From NCBI GenBank assembly GCA_003342895.1, contig PTFA01000035.1, positions 852,022-916,021 on the forward strand: 64,000 bases of DNA, given 5' to 3'. A program made the position numbers and the translations under genes. The notes under the pieces were generated by a model. It made no database searches. It saw nothing but the letters and a program-made list of their open reading frames with translations, and was not told where the DNA came from. This document shows positions 51,901-64,000 of the stretch, piece by piece; position 1 is the stretch's first letter, and every line of letters starts with the position of its first letter. Source of the DNA: Casuarius casuarius. Taxonomy: Eukaryota > Chordata > Aves > Casuariiformes > Casuariidae.

Positions 51901-54900
51901 CCTGCAACGGAGCTCAGGTTTTGTGGATCCTACTTCAGCAAGATGCTCTGTTTTTCCAGCACAGCTCTAACACGCACCTCTGCGGCCAGTGTTTATCTAC
52001 AGCCCCAGCTGCCGTACCAGAAATTTTCCTGCTGAATACGTTCGCTTCCTCATCCTCTTCAGACCTCACTTTCAAATGTCAACTATGTGACCCCTTTGAG
52101 GTCCTGTATAATCCGTGTTTACCATCTTGCTGAGTTTTAGCCTCAGAATCCCACATTCTCAGCATAATCCCCCTTTACTGAAAACCTGCCTTTGGAATTA
52201 CGGCTAGCCAGTTTCGTGTTCATTTGGGATCCGAATGCTAGTAAAAGAAAAAGAGATCCTACTTCTTAGGCTCTATCTGAAGACAGAGGAAATCTGATAG
52301 ATACAACTAGTTTCTGTTTATTGTGTTATCAATCCAATATAGTATTCCTATAGGTCAATGTCTATTCTCTATTAGCTATTTTGGGCTTATCAGCACCTGA
52401 AAAAGGATAAGCAATTTAATTAATAACCCATAATGCATACATAAGCAGCTATATATAAAGATCTGTATTAGTTTTTGCCATGTAACTGCCAGCATATTGA
52501 ACAAATAAACCACTGGAATAATAACTGAATAAATGAGTTATATTGGAAGATGAATGCATTTAAGAGAAAGATATAGTATATCTCCAACAATACCTCATTG
52601 AATTTTTAAGTTGGACTTACCTATATAGAATTGAAATTTGTGTTTATTTTTCTTTAAAGTGGTGTTATAGTGTAATTGTCTATTACTCCACTAGGGTACT
52701 CTTTTGTAAATGAACATTAATGTGAGATGACATATTTATTTATGGAATAGGTACTATAAGATGGATGGAAGGGTTAAAATATTGATTTTTTTTTTTTAAT
52801 GGTGACCATCATACATATAGGGAGCATTATAATGGAGAATGGATTGGTACAAATCTTCAAAGAAAAAAATTAAAAGTAGCAGTCAAAAATATATTATCTA
52901 TGAAAATCTTCATTCTTCACCTCAAAACAACTTTTTACTTCTATTTAGGAACACTTCACTAATAGTTAACTCAAAAAGAATAGAAAGAATAGTCTTCTAT
53001 TTACCCCACTAATTTAAAATGAACTACTGGTAATTATTAAAGAACATTTAGTCAATACTTAATATAAGAAAGTTTATGCATTTTGAAGAAATTGATTCTT
53101 CATATGATAGTATCCTTTCTTTCATCAGTGTTTTCTACTAAGCACTTTCTCAATGTACACTAAAGCCTTCGATTAAAATGGAAAAGGTACTCAGCAATGC
53201 TATGATGAACAAGGTCTAGTTGCTAGAATGCACTGCATTTTCTTCTGTCTAAATTCAAGGGGAACCTCTAGGTCTGCCCTTGGAAGAAAACGTTTTTGAA
53301 TTTCTATAGAAGTATTTTTTTCCAAAGGGCTTTGAAAAATATTTGCAAAAAACGCTTGATTAGTTTCTATATGTTAGAAGATTCTCTCTTAAGGTAAAAA
53401 TATTCATCATCGATGAAGATTTTGGGGACTCTCAATATTTGGTATCACTGGGTAATGCTGAAAATAACACAGCAAATCAAATTGTTTCTGCTATTTCTTT
53501 TCTTAGGACTAAGAAAATCAGTAGGATAAAAGTCAAAGCTTCTATTTCAATAGCTGGTCATGGGGTGAATTGGAGATATTAGAATCTGCAAAGTCCTAAA
53601 AATTCTTGTAGGAGAAAAATGGGCTCAGGAAGATCCAGTCAACCCAGTCACAAAGTATATTCTCCAACCCATAAAGGATTCGTCCTGAAGAGGTTCTCGT
53701 TAGCTTCTTACAATACTTTACAAAGTGATTATTGGAGGGGTTTTTTTGTAGCAAAGTCATTATGGTTCATATCTCCTCGGCAAGGAGAAATCTATCTCAA
53801 TCCTCTTTTAGTATAATTTCGCATTACAAAATAAGATAATTATAATGAAAACAGCCACTATTAATGGTTTTAGTGGTTTGAAAAGGCTGACTAATTTGCG
53901 AAGCAATTTATCCATTCTCGTGTACATTTCCATTTGGCATTATTGCTTTCCGATTATTTCCTTTTCGCTGAACAGCTTTTTTAAAAAAAATTATTGCCTG
54001 ATTGGAACGTCCGCTTGCTCATTCTAGGGGCTGATATAAAACCATAAACTGACATTTTTAAAAGAACTTCTAGCTATTTCAGCAACTATATTACAATTTT
54101 ATGTTGCTTTCTATTCAAGGTTTTTAAATGTGATTATCACCTAAAGTAGAATAACTTATTTCTTATGCGCTTCTTAAATGGCCCAATTCAAATTTAATAG
54201 AAGATTTTAATGGGCAGATTTTAAAAATGAGACCAATCAGTGAGTGGGCTCAGAACATATCATTAGTTAAAAAAGCAACCAAGCCATTTCCTGAATATTC
54301 CTCCAAATTAAAAAACAAACAAACAATAAAAACATGTCCTTGTTAAAAAAGGCCCTATACTAAGATGTCCAATCTTAGCCCAGCCTTTAAGGATTTTCAG
54401 GATTCACCCATGAATGAAACAATACTGGAAAGAATTTCAATTCCATTTTTCAAACAGTAAATAATCTGATTGTATTAGGTATCTGAGAGACAATAGATTT
54501 AGTTTAATAGATAAGGGAATGAAAACTTACATAAGTTTTATTTATGTAGAGAAAATATAATACCAGTTTAAAACAACCCATTATTTGCTATGACTACCTA
54601 ATTGATTCTGTATACGTCTTTACTCAATAAGTCATATCTTCATCTTGGTCTTAATCCAAATTTACAACAAAAATCAGGACCACAATTAAAATTTGATGCT
54701 AACAGATTTTTGTGCAATATGTATTTTCTGTTTTAGAAGCTGCCAAGGTGCTTCAGGAGGATGGGATCAGAACAGCACACCCCTGCAACCTCTTGAAGGA
54801 CAAATCCATGCTATGAGCCAGACCACTGGGGAAAAAAAAAAGAAAAACCCAGCCCTCTCCCCAAAAAAACCAAGAAACTTCTAAACAGTTGTTTTAGTTG

Positions 54901-55289
54901 ACACTTCTTATTTGTACATTGTAAAGACTTTTTTTTGTGGACCAAACTGCAGAAGCAGCTGTTCATCAAAAAGAAAAATATATGGTTATCTCTCCCAGTC
55001 GGCTTGCCATCTAGAGAGAAGATCAGACATAACAAAAGCACATGGGGTAATATCAATGGGCAGTGAACTCAACATGTCAATTATTTAACTAATGTGTTAT
55101 TTTTCCATTATATGTCAAGAACAAGCAGAATTTCTGAGTCATGGGTAGGTAGCCTGATAGATGGAAACACAGCGGTGTTTTTCCTCCACATGGGAGGTAC
55201 AGCCTGGGAGAAGCTTGAAAATATCACAGAAACTTTAAAAGGGAACAACGGAAAATGGTATCACTCTTCAGTGAAAGGCAATAGCTATC
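51901..55289. other. Non-coding stretch, possible conserved element at 53820-53990
   Basis: Strongly AT-rich, with a 12-base T run at 52786-52797 and an A-rich patch at 54830-54870. Frames are short. The homeodomain-motif-rich section at 53820-53990 is noted under findings. Confidence 0.5.
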
Positions 55290-55815
55290 TGATTAGATGA
55301 AGACAGACCATTCAGGGCCTTAAACAGGAGCGCTAGTAGCTTGCATTTGGAGTGATCTGCAGTCTTAACAAATTCTCAATAGATGAACAAGATAAACAAC
55401 TTTTTATTTATCAGAGACTAAGGAAACAGGTGCTGCAGGGGGGAAAAAAAAAAAGCCCAAGATATAAGGTAATGATAGCCTGAATAATGGTTTTAGCTGG
55501 ATGTGTGGATAAAAAATATTACCCTAGAGAGGTTACACACAAAGTACCTACAGACTTCGCATACTATCAGTATGTGGAGACCTACACTGATATCAAAGTA
55601 GCACGCCAAATAAACCACAGCCCTGACTGGCATGTCACAGAAGGAGGTAATAACGAGAGATTTGGGTGGAAAAAGCTAAGACCTCTGGTATAGCAATTAC
55701 GAACTGGAGTTGATGCAGCAATAACAAGAAGACGAAGCGGCAGATATAAATATGTAAATATACTATATAAACAACAGGAAGCTGGATTACAGATATGCAT
55801 ACAACTAACGCAGAG
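55290..55815 (+). repeat. Possible ancient interspersed repeat
   Basis: Several phrases in order recall an old repeat that I associate with turtle, crocodilian and bird genomes. They are GACAGACCATTCAGGGCCTT, TAGTAGCTTGCATTTGGAGT, TAATGATAGCCTGAATAATG followed by GTTTTAGCTGGATGTGTGG, CCTAGAGAGGTTA, and AGCAATTACGAACTGGAGTT. The remembered family has 'gacaaggagcttgcatttgat', 'gatgagagcctggatgatggttttagctgtgtgggtgga', 'cttagagatgtta' and 'tagaaatggtaactgga' in that order. The exact family name (L2/CR1-like or a SINE-like composite) was not settled. Confidence 0.42.
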
Positions 55816-58079
55816 AAGCTTAGCCAGGAATCTGCAAACCTGGAGGCTCCGTTGACATACATGAACCAGGCAAGATCAGCGTGACCGCAGCATTTCCACA
55901 GGGATGTTTTGCAGCATGAGCTAGGAAAACCCCAAACTGAGAATTTCCTAACTGAGGAAACAGGAGGGGCAAAAAGACTAAAGCAAAGAAATTCACAGCC
56001 TCCCCAAAAGCCCCGAAGGCAGAGGACTTTCGAGGAGGCACCAAGCCTGGCTAGAAGTGCCGGGTGTGAGGGAGGCCCCAGGGTGATGCAGGAGGAGACT
56101 TAGCGGCAGCTGAAGAGAACTGCGCTGGCGCCGGCTCCCGTTCCCCTGCCCCACAAGGCAACCTCACTGCGCATCCTACCTTAATCCTTCCGGTGCACAA
56201 TGTTAAAGGAAACCACGTCTTTAAAAGCACAGTGAGGCGTTAGCACAGGAAGCGATTTTTCTCACACATCCTCTGAATGAATAACTTCTGATTGCTGAAT
56301 TGTGTTTACAGTTGTTCATCTTATCTGGAAAAACGCAAGAACTGAGTCCCTGGAAGCACTCAAATACAATTTGGAAAAGGGGCTTAATTGGATGCTGGCC
56401 ATAGAGTCAATGTAGGATGACTATCACAAATGCGGGAAGAAATAGGTCTCATCTGTGCTTTTCTCTCCTTGCTCTCTTAGTGAAGGATGCCAAGCATGCG
56501 TGTGCCTGGGCTCCCGAGGTTGGCGGATTTGCTTTGGGGGGGGCCCTTAACATTGCTGGGCTATAAATAAAACAAAAATCACATGTCAAACAAAATACTG
56601 AATAGAATAGAGCGGGAAGAGAGGGATGGCGTTGGACATAAAAGGCTTAATGGAATTCTAAGGTCTCATGCTTCAAACAGCCTTTGATGGTATATATTTA
56701 AGCCTAATTTAAAGAAACTCTATCGTACCAAAGTGATCCTGATATTTTGAGTAACATTTCTGATCACAGGAAATGAAAAGAGTGAATGAAAAAGTGCGTG
56801 TTTTGCCATTTATTTAATTTGCACATTGTGCTATGCAAACGCACTATTTTCCCTGATTAGAGGGGCAGTATTTCTTCCACACGAGAGCTCCATTATAGCA
56901 ACTCTAGGAACGCAGAAGGGAGAAGATCTTTTTCTCCCTTCCAGAAGAATTTGGAAAAATGATCCCACTGAATAAATTGAACTATGTTCCATTGGACTGG
57001 ATTTTGTAAAACAAAGTCCATTAACGAAGGTAGTTTCCTGAAAAATCACTTACAGTTTCTTGTTATAGACAAATATGTCTAAATTTGCCTTCAAATGTTA
57101 AGATTTATTTTGAGTTATTCCCTATGCCATTTCCAAAGGAAGGCTCCTCTCATTTAGAATTCCAGGCTATTTTTTAAAAAATGAACTTTCATTACAGTAT
57201 GTTTCAGTAAATATTGTTGCTGTCTAATGTGTTGGGAGTCGAGGATTATGATGAGTGTGGGTCATTTGAAAAGAATGGGTCTCCAGGCAAACAGTTTTCA
57301 TTAGTTATGACTCATACGTTGTGATAAAAAGAATTTAACTGTAATTAAAGGCAAACAACAATAAGCAACTATCCCCTGGTGTTACCAGTCCAAATATTTA
57401 CTGGTCTACAACACCCTATTACAGTATAGCAGCACCTTAATTTGCAAGGATCCAAGCAGTTTAACATATGCACGCTTAGTGCTGATCTGCTTCATCAACT
57501 TAAGGGAAATGCAAGACCCATTTGATATCTATAACACCATGCAATTGTTTTCAGAATGGACATCTAACCTCATCGAGGAATTTGGGGGAAAATGTTGGTG
57601 TAGTTTATTCCAACGCCTTCTGAAAAGACCAGTGGGTACCCCACCGAAACAGTGGCTCTCTGCAGCAGAGGTATTTTGCTGCATCCACAGCAAGAGTGCA
57701 AATACTCAAAAATGCCTTCAGATAAAAATATGTTAATACTAAGGAGCCATTAATTCCTGTGTTCATGCTAATGTGGAGTTTTTTCTTAGAAGATTTCAAA
57801 AAAAGTGCATTTTTCAACCATGCACATCAGTATTCAAATCACTGGTTGGATAAAAGTTAATTGCAAAATGCCAACGAGATGTGTAATAAGAAAAAGTTAC
57901 TTTTGATGAATATCCTTTTTCACGTCATCAGAGGAAAAAAGTATTGTAATTATCAGTTTGTCCTGCTTGAAAATTTTTAAACAAAAAGTCCTATTACGTG
58001 ATATACATGCATGATTAATCTAAAATAAAAGACGTGTGGAAGGGTAGAAGAGTTTATCAGAATGAGACCTGCAGGTGAC
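55816..58079. other. Non-coding stretch, possible conserved element at 57070-57370
   Basis: 55900-56200 is moderately GC-rich with short frames in several phases. The rest is AT-rich. A short G run (eight or nine G) occurs near 56536. The section 57070-57370 is noted under findings. Confidence 0.5.
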
Positions 58080-58202
58080 CTGTTTGCAGACTGTGCCGGG
58101 GAGCGAGCCCTCCCAGGCGGAGCGCAGCAGGACGGAAAGAGGGAGGAAGCGAGCGGGAACCTGGCGGAGAGGCGCAGGGGAAGGGCGGCGGGAAGGGACA
58201 GG
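58080..58202. promoter_or_regulatory. Short CpG-rich, purine-rich islet
   Basis: About 14 CpG in some 120 bases, with repeated GGCGGAG/GCGAGCG motifs and a GGGCGG GC-box in AT-rich surroundings. It is too short for a classical CpG island. A role as a GC-box regulatory site is inference. Confidence 0.35.
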
Positions 58203-61200
58203 GCAGCAAAACAAGATAGCTAAATAGAGATAAACAAGCCTAGTTAGTTTGCCAATTTCCACGTTACCGTCATTAGAATAAAATCCTCTAATTACAAGCC
58301 CGATGGTCTAGTATCTTCTCTGATGTCCTTTATATAGATGCAGTTTAACAATGAATGACCAAATTTAGCCTGAGATATTCAGTATTGGATTATTTTGATT
58401 TTTCTCTCTATATACAGTAGCATCCTTTCCTTCATCTCTCTCGCGCAAGATATTCCCCAAACATACTTCTTATAGTACTGTTGCTCAGTTTGCTCCTTCA
58501 TACACACGCATTTAGACACATTAGATCCACAGCCAGGCCCGGGTCTGCTTGGCGCAGTTGCTGCTGGAGAGAGAGAGGCAGGAAAATGCTGGAAAATGCA
58601 GGAAATGCTGTTAAACTAACTATCCTTATCCTTATTCCAGTTTGTAATGCCAAGGACACCAACCGCGGTCTGCTTCGCACTGCGACTGTCAGCTGTGCAG
58701 GCGTTTTGCAGCCCTGAGCCCGTTCAAAAGGATTTTGACACTGGTTTTATCAGACACCATGCTTTAGCATGCTTACTTCAGTTTCATGCTTTCTCTTAAT
58801 TTTCTGGCTTTTTATTAGCAAATCCTTGGGTAAAATGATTTAAAAGCTACATATAAACACATAGGAGAAAAAAATCACAGGATTTGTCTTGTGAATGAAA
58901 TAAAGCTTTGCGTTTGATTTTGTCTCCTAAATTTAGCTGCCAGATTCTTGAAAAGCTATGGGTAATTTTATCTTTTTTATAGACAAAATCCTAGCCAAGT
59001 TTTATATCTGCTCTTTAATCTCCTCTTCTCCCAAGGACTTCACAATCTGAGAGGCTGCATCATCACTCGTGCATCTATCCTCTCCCAAAAGGACCATTTC
59101 TTCTTGCTGTGTTCCCCACATCCAGCTCCCAGGCACCAGCCACTCTATTTAGCTTTAGCTGAATATATTTTCCATCTGAGCTCTTATCTCCTGGAAATTC
59201 AGACTTTGCAGTTCAGTCCTGATGAGCCCAGGCCTGCAATGCTTCCCGAGTTCCCGCGATAGCCTTACACAGATTTAAAAGACGAGTGGCTTCACTGTAA
59301 GTGCGGCAGGTACCTTCTTAAATGAGCTGAGTCCCTGTGAAGTGCTACATTGCCTTGGCTAAATTTCATTTTGATAATGTGGCAGTGGCTACCTTATCTC
59401 GGCTGTATCAGAATATGGTACAGATGAAATAAAATGAGAAAGCTTATGACATCAATCAAAGAAATATTCATAATGTCCATGCCATATTCAGGTCTATAGT
59501 CAGTTGGATTAAGAAAATTTGAGGCCTTATCTTCATTTCCTTAAAAACTTTTTCTAAAAACAGGGAAAAATTGTAACAAAATTCAAAATGAAGAGATGAT
59601 TTAAATTGCAATCCTCTGGAAGTGCCAAATACCCAAACATAGATACAAAGTTTATGCGGCATTGGAAATTTTCATCCTGGCTCAACGAATAATGAATCAT
59701 AACAGGCTGAGTTTTAAAAAGAATAACTTCACCTGGCAATTTGCGCTGTACCCAACGCCAATCGCCTCATCCTCCTTTACAAGAAATCAAACTCTTTGGG
59801 ACTTGTCCTGTGGCTACACTGCTGTTCTTTAAGGGCTAAGGCCTCAAATATCAGTCCTATATTTATAGCGTTTGTTTATAGGGCATTTTCCAAAGCCGTA
59901 CAGATCATGCCAAATTTTACTTTGATGGTTAATGTGCTGCAGTGCAATCCGTAACTCCCTTCTGAAAGAGGATTAAAATAAGAGAAAAAAGTCCCTGTAG
60001 CTTGGTAGAAAGTTTCTAAGATCAGAATTTTATGAGGCTAGAAACTCAAATTGCACATCCTCTAAGTGCTATTTAAATTTCCAAGCCATTCATCGCATGT
60101 TATTTAGGAAGTCCACAAGACATAACGTAAAGGTAGTTATAAAGAGCAATTCTTTTTTTCATTAAGTTCCATGTAATCCTTTTATCTTTCCTCCAAATTT
60201 CTGCTCCACCAGGGAAGAAGCAATATTTCTTGGAGACAAGAAATGTCATATTTTTAAGGAACAGAAGTTGAGATTTTATTTGTCAAAACCGAAGGCCTGC
60301 TAGGGATCCGGCACTGCGTTAGAGTGGGAGTAACTCCACAGATGGCATCGCTCGGATGCTCAGCGGCACGAAAGAAGAACCGAGCCTGCAGTACGAGCGC
60401 TGTTAATCGATATGGCTGCTCTTAAGAAGGGGTAGCTCTGATCGGTCGCTACTCCTTCTGCGCCTCTCCAAGAAAACGGCCTGCCGCTTGATTTCTTTGG
60501 CAGATTGTTTTTGTTTTCTTTTTTTCCCTGTTGAGACTAAATCCATAGGCAACGAGCTGCAATGAATACGTGTACACATAGGCTGTGGGGCAGCTCGGTT
60601 TGGGCAGCTGATGTAGGGAGTGAGTTTCTAAGGACAATTTGTGAGACGGCAGCTTCGCTGTGTAGGGAGACCTTGGTACATATCTTCTGTTTGCTACATA
60701 AAGCCAAACAGTCCTTAAGGTTTTTATTAGTTATAAGTACCTTAGAAATTCTTGAAGCAGAATTAAGTAACTTAATATCTTCACACCGCTCTGATATTAT
60801 ATGTAGCAAGTGTTTTTTGGGTAACAAAGCCATGTGGTACCTGCATTTATCAAGTGCATTTATCTACTCCACCTGCTGTCTTTCTGTTGCTATTTTTTGA
60901 CATTTCGCAGCAGTCTCAGACATAGTTTTTAGATCCAGCCAGGTGGAGAGACGCCCTGCTCTCAGGTTTAACCTGCTAAATGCTTTGAACGGGTACAGCA
61001 GAGACCGGGCAAGCGACAGGTCGAGGCGTTCAAGCTGCAACAGGAGCAGCTTGTCTTTCACTGTGCTTGTATCTGTCCACAGAAGTGAAGCCAGGAGAAG
61101 CGGTGGGGCTTGTGATATGGAAGAGCTTAATCTGAAATTAGACTTTAGGATAAAACTGTGATATTGAACAAGTATCCGACAGTTTTTCTCCTTTTTTTTT

Positions 61201-62009
61201 CTTTTTTTTTTTTAAGCTTTCAATTACCATTTTTTCTCCACAAAAAAGCTGCATTTGTGTTTAAGACACAGGACACGATCTTTCCTCCACTCGCACCACC
61301 ACCACCATCCCCCACCAGCCTTTTTTTGTCTTAGTGGGAAAAAGCCTGAATCCTGGCATAAGCCAGGACTAACACAGTAGCCCACAGTGCCCTGGTAAAT
61401 CCCAGAACTTTATGACTAAAACAAAACCACAGAGAAACAAATACCCCAGCAAATGCTGAGCCTTTGAAACCTCCATATGTTTGCTACAGACACACTGACA
61501 TATGAAAATGCAGGAAATTCAGTGAAGAATGACCCAGAACATGGCTCGCAGGCTTCAAAAAGTGCAGTGTATATATGTACATTATTTGTATTCAGCTACA
61601 GGTGACAAGCTCATGAATCAACACAGCCATGAGGACTTCCAGCTAGTCGAGCTGCAAAAACCTGCTCTGGCTCTTCATTAGCTCTGAGCCTGCTTCTGCC
61701 TGTGCAGGCAGATGCAGACGGGGCCGTGCTACAGTTAGCGGCAGAAGTGTCCGCACGGTGGTTGCGCAGAAAGGCACAGCTAAGGATGGGATATATAGTT
61801 TTTCTTCTCAAGCAACGCGTGCACTTTGTACCGTACTCTGTGCCTGTGAAGGGCATATAGCACATATAAAAGGGATACGGCAGTTTAGAGGGATGGCTTG
61901 TTGTGAGTGCCAGAAGCATGAGGAGCTGCTTAAATTATTGTTATAATTATTTATCATTATTATAATTATTATTCTATGTGCAAATAGTCCAGTAATCCCT
62001 GCTTTCCTT
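58203..62009. other. Non-coding stretch, nothing recognised
   Basis: AT-rich, with T-rich runs at 61192-61200 and 61202-61213 and a CACCACCACC run near 61295. A + frame of 112 codons at 60562-60900 and its antisense counterpart have no domain or splice support. Confidence 0.5.
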
Positions 62010-62100
62010 ATTGAGGGGTTCACGGGGAGCACCGCTGCAGCGACGGCCGGCCCGTGGCAGCGTCGCAGGCAGTGCCACCCGAGCAGGGGCGCGCGCTGAT
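62010..62100. promoter_or_regulatory. Short CpG-rich islet
   Basis: About 13 CpG in 90 bases (including GCAGCGACGGCCGGCCCGTG and GGGGCGCGCGC) surrounded by AT-rich DNA. Function unknown. Confidence 0.33.
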
Positions 62101-63254
62101 CTGAATTCAGAGTTAACACCAGCACTTCAGGAGCTAATTTATACAAGGAGTGGCAGACAACAGAAATCACAGTTTTTCCTAAGATATTTCACACAAAACT
62201 ATATTAAGCTGAAGATGTTGAAGAAAGCTATCACAACTGATGGAGCAACGCAGAAGTCTGGTTTTCTTTTTAGTTGTAAACGGTGGAAATCAGAGGAAAC
62301 TCACTCCAGCAAAAGGATTGAAATGGTTGTGCCATCGACAGGTGGAAGATCCAGATCAAGTCCAGCAGTGAAGCCGATCTGAAATTATCTGCCAGATTCA
62401 GTTGACAATAAATTGAGATCAGTAAACCATTAAAAAAATTGCTCTTTACACTACAGAGGAAACACATTAGAGGTTATTGTTAACTTTTTTTTTTTAAATA
62501 GGGAAAAACATAAAACCCAAGAAACCCATCTACATTCAGGTTACATAAAACATGCAATGGCAGTGCAAACTGCAGGTGATACCTTAAATGGCAGCAACTG
62601 TTTCCCTCCACCTTAGTTACAGCAGAACAGCCTGATTCAGAAGCCAAAATTATCGAATGCCTCCATATGGCTTTAAGGAAAAGGAACAAAATGGATCTAA
62701 AGACATTCATACGCAGACTCTGAAAACATTTGAAAGAACTGGTATAATTCTTACTAGACTGACATGGGTGTTGTGACTGAAAGAAAAATTGCAAAAGCTT
62801 CACCTTCTCTTATAAAATGATCTGAAAAGTCAAATAAGTCCCTTGTTATATCCATATTCACTTACTGTTTCATCTGAAAAATGTAATTTTTAAGTGCTTT
62901 ATGTATGCTGCTGGCTCCTTGTACAGCAGACTTGTTTTAGCAGACTCAAACAGCCGGCACCCAGAGTTGTAATAAAAGAAGCTTCAAGTGATAAGAAAAC
63001 TTTCTTTTAATAAACTCTATTGTTTTTCCCTGTATTTTCCTTGCCCTGCTATCATTTCTTGTCTTCGGGCTTGAGCTGCTTCACATAAAACATTTGATCA
63101 GATAACAGTGATTTAATTTTAGACTCCACAGTTAAAAAAAAAGGAGGAACTCAATACATTCATCTAATTCATATCACATAATACCTTTCCTTGAAGAACT
63201 GCTTTTATGTACATTTCTGCCAGCTCCACTATTGAAAACCTCCCTTTAAATTCC
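62101..63254. other. Non-coding stretch, nothing recognised
   Basis: AT-rich. A T run lies near 62487-62496. Only chance frames of about 60-120 codons on both strands. Confidence 0.5.
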
Positions 63255-63365
63255 CGTCAGGTGCTCTCTGCTCGAAGCGCTCCGGCGCGGGGGAGGCCGT
63301 TTCTCTCGCGCCTGCAACGCTGGGTCTCCTCCGCAGAGAGCTGGGGGGGACGCGCTCGCTCTCCC
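63255..63365. promoter_or_regulatory. Short CpG-rich islet
   Basis: About 14 CpG in 110 bases (CTCGAAGCGCTCCGGCGCGG and neighbouring CTCGCGCC, ACGCGCTCGC). Frames on both strands are open by composition. No exon boundary could be defended. Confidence 0.33.
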
Positions 63366-63949
63366 TCCTCTGCTTCCATACCACATTTGTAAAATGAGAG
63401 CCACAACGTCCTACCTCCCCAGAAAAGCCTGTCCTGGAAAATTTTAATGTTCCCGACAAAAACATCCATCTAGTTCAAGGGCTGGTGTTTAACACCATAC
63501 ACCGCATCTGCTGCTGCTGGCTTGGTAATTTAGAGCACTGTGTAAAGCCTGTAGTCTGGGGCTGTTTATGCCTTTCCTTCCCCTGGGAAAACTGGAAGAA
63601 CGCGGTTCCCTCCTATCTAGCAGGGAGTCGCAGGGCAATATTTTCTGACTTTGGCTTTAAAGTGGATGCAAAAACTCCACGTTTTATAGAAACTGTTGAC
63701 AAACAGAACATTTATAACACTAGAGCATACATAATCCCCTAAATAATATATGTTGTTGCCTTTTTATTCATCTTTGCTGTGCAGTAGATTAAATGTCCTG
63801 GTATAAATTCCTGTTTAAATTCCGCCTGGCAGAAACTTTTGTAATAAAGCGCCCTTTAAGGGGAAAAAAATCTTCCTCGATAAGTGAGGGTGCAATTTAC
63901 ACTGGAAATTTTTAAAAATCTCCGTTATCTCTCTGGAAAGTATAAAATG
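63366..63949. other. Non-coding stretch, possible conserved element at 63770-63900
   Basis: An 85-codon + frame at 63485-63742 is unsupported. The section 63770-63900 is noted under findings. Confidence 0.45.
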
Positions 63950-64000
63950 CTGTGAGCAGGGAGGGGGGAGGGGGTGTTGGACCAGATGACCTCCAGAGGT
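63950..64000 (+). mobile_element. CR1 LINE 3' tail, runs off the window
   Basis: The last bases, TGTTGGACCAGATGACCTCC followed by AGAGGT, are the near-perfect 3' signature of avian CR1 (GGTTGGACTAGATGACCTCCAGAGGTCCC). The preceding GAGCAGGGAGGGGGGAGGGG fits the usual GAGCAGGGGG run. The element is cut by the window end, and its 5' limit is uncertain (possibly as far left as 63896). It is better preserved than the other CR1 copies, so probably younger. Confidence 0.88.

Noticed and set aside
1..64000. Exciting mobile or defence system, CRISPR array, viral insertion or RNA gene cluster
   Set aside because: I looked on both strands for repeat-spacer patterns, terminal repeats, long frames with polymerase, integrase or nuclease motifs, and clover-leaf tRNA boxes, and saw none. 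The window reads as ordinary gene-poor vertebrate DNA.

Overview
This window looks like nuclear DNA from a bird. It is AT-rich and repeat-poor. The repeats that can be recognised are old CR1 LINE fragments (4435-4715, 36184-36545, 44620-44930, and a 3' tail at the right edge) plus two MIR-like SINE relics. That mix of CR1 as the main LINE, weathered MIR and low repeat density fits a sauropsid, and the low density favours a bird over a turtle or crocodilian. The species cannot be named. A 50-base run of N inside poly(T) at 31590-31639 is an assembly gap. No bacterial, plasmid or phage features, CRISPR array or tRNA/rRNA gene was seen.

Layout: 0-29 kb is intergenic or intronic sequence with one CR1, two MIR-like relics, microsatellites and small GC-rich patches (around 12.0-12.6 kb and 16.8-17.35 kb). 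At 29.46-30.0 kb a purine-rich stretch reads as if it was once coding, but its frames are broken. The best candidate coding material is at 35.2-38.1 kb on the + strand. Two putative exons (35259-35519 and 35833-35919) join in phase and encode a HEAT-like helical repeat. A third (36712-36865) has strong splice signals and joins in phase to a short terminal piece ending in TGA at 38066. I recognise no gene from these, and the two pairs do not join directly to each other. From 38 to 64 kb there are more old repeats and several compact CpG-rich islets (42.6-42.9, 51.4-51.9, 58.1-58.2, 62.0-62.1 and 63.25-63.37 kb) in AT-rich DNA.

Nearly all open reading frames here are short, unspliced chance frames. 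Nothing in the window can be assembled into a pathway or operon. The working picture is a gene-poor region, or a large intron, with a few candidate exons or exon relics and possible regulatory islets. All identifications rest on reading the sequence by eye against remembered family consensus. None was tested by a search.
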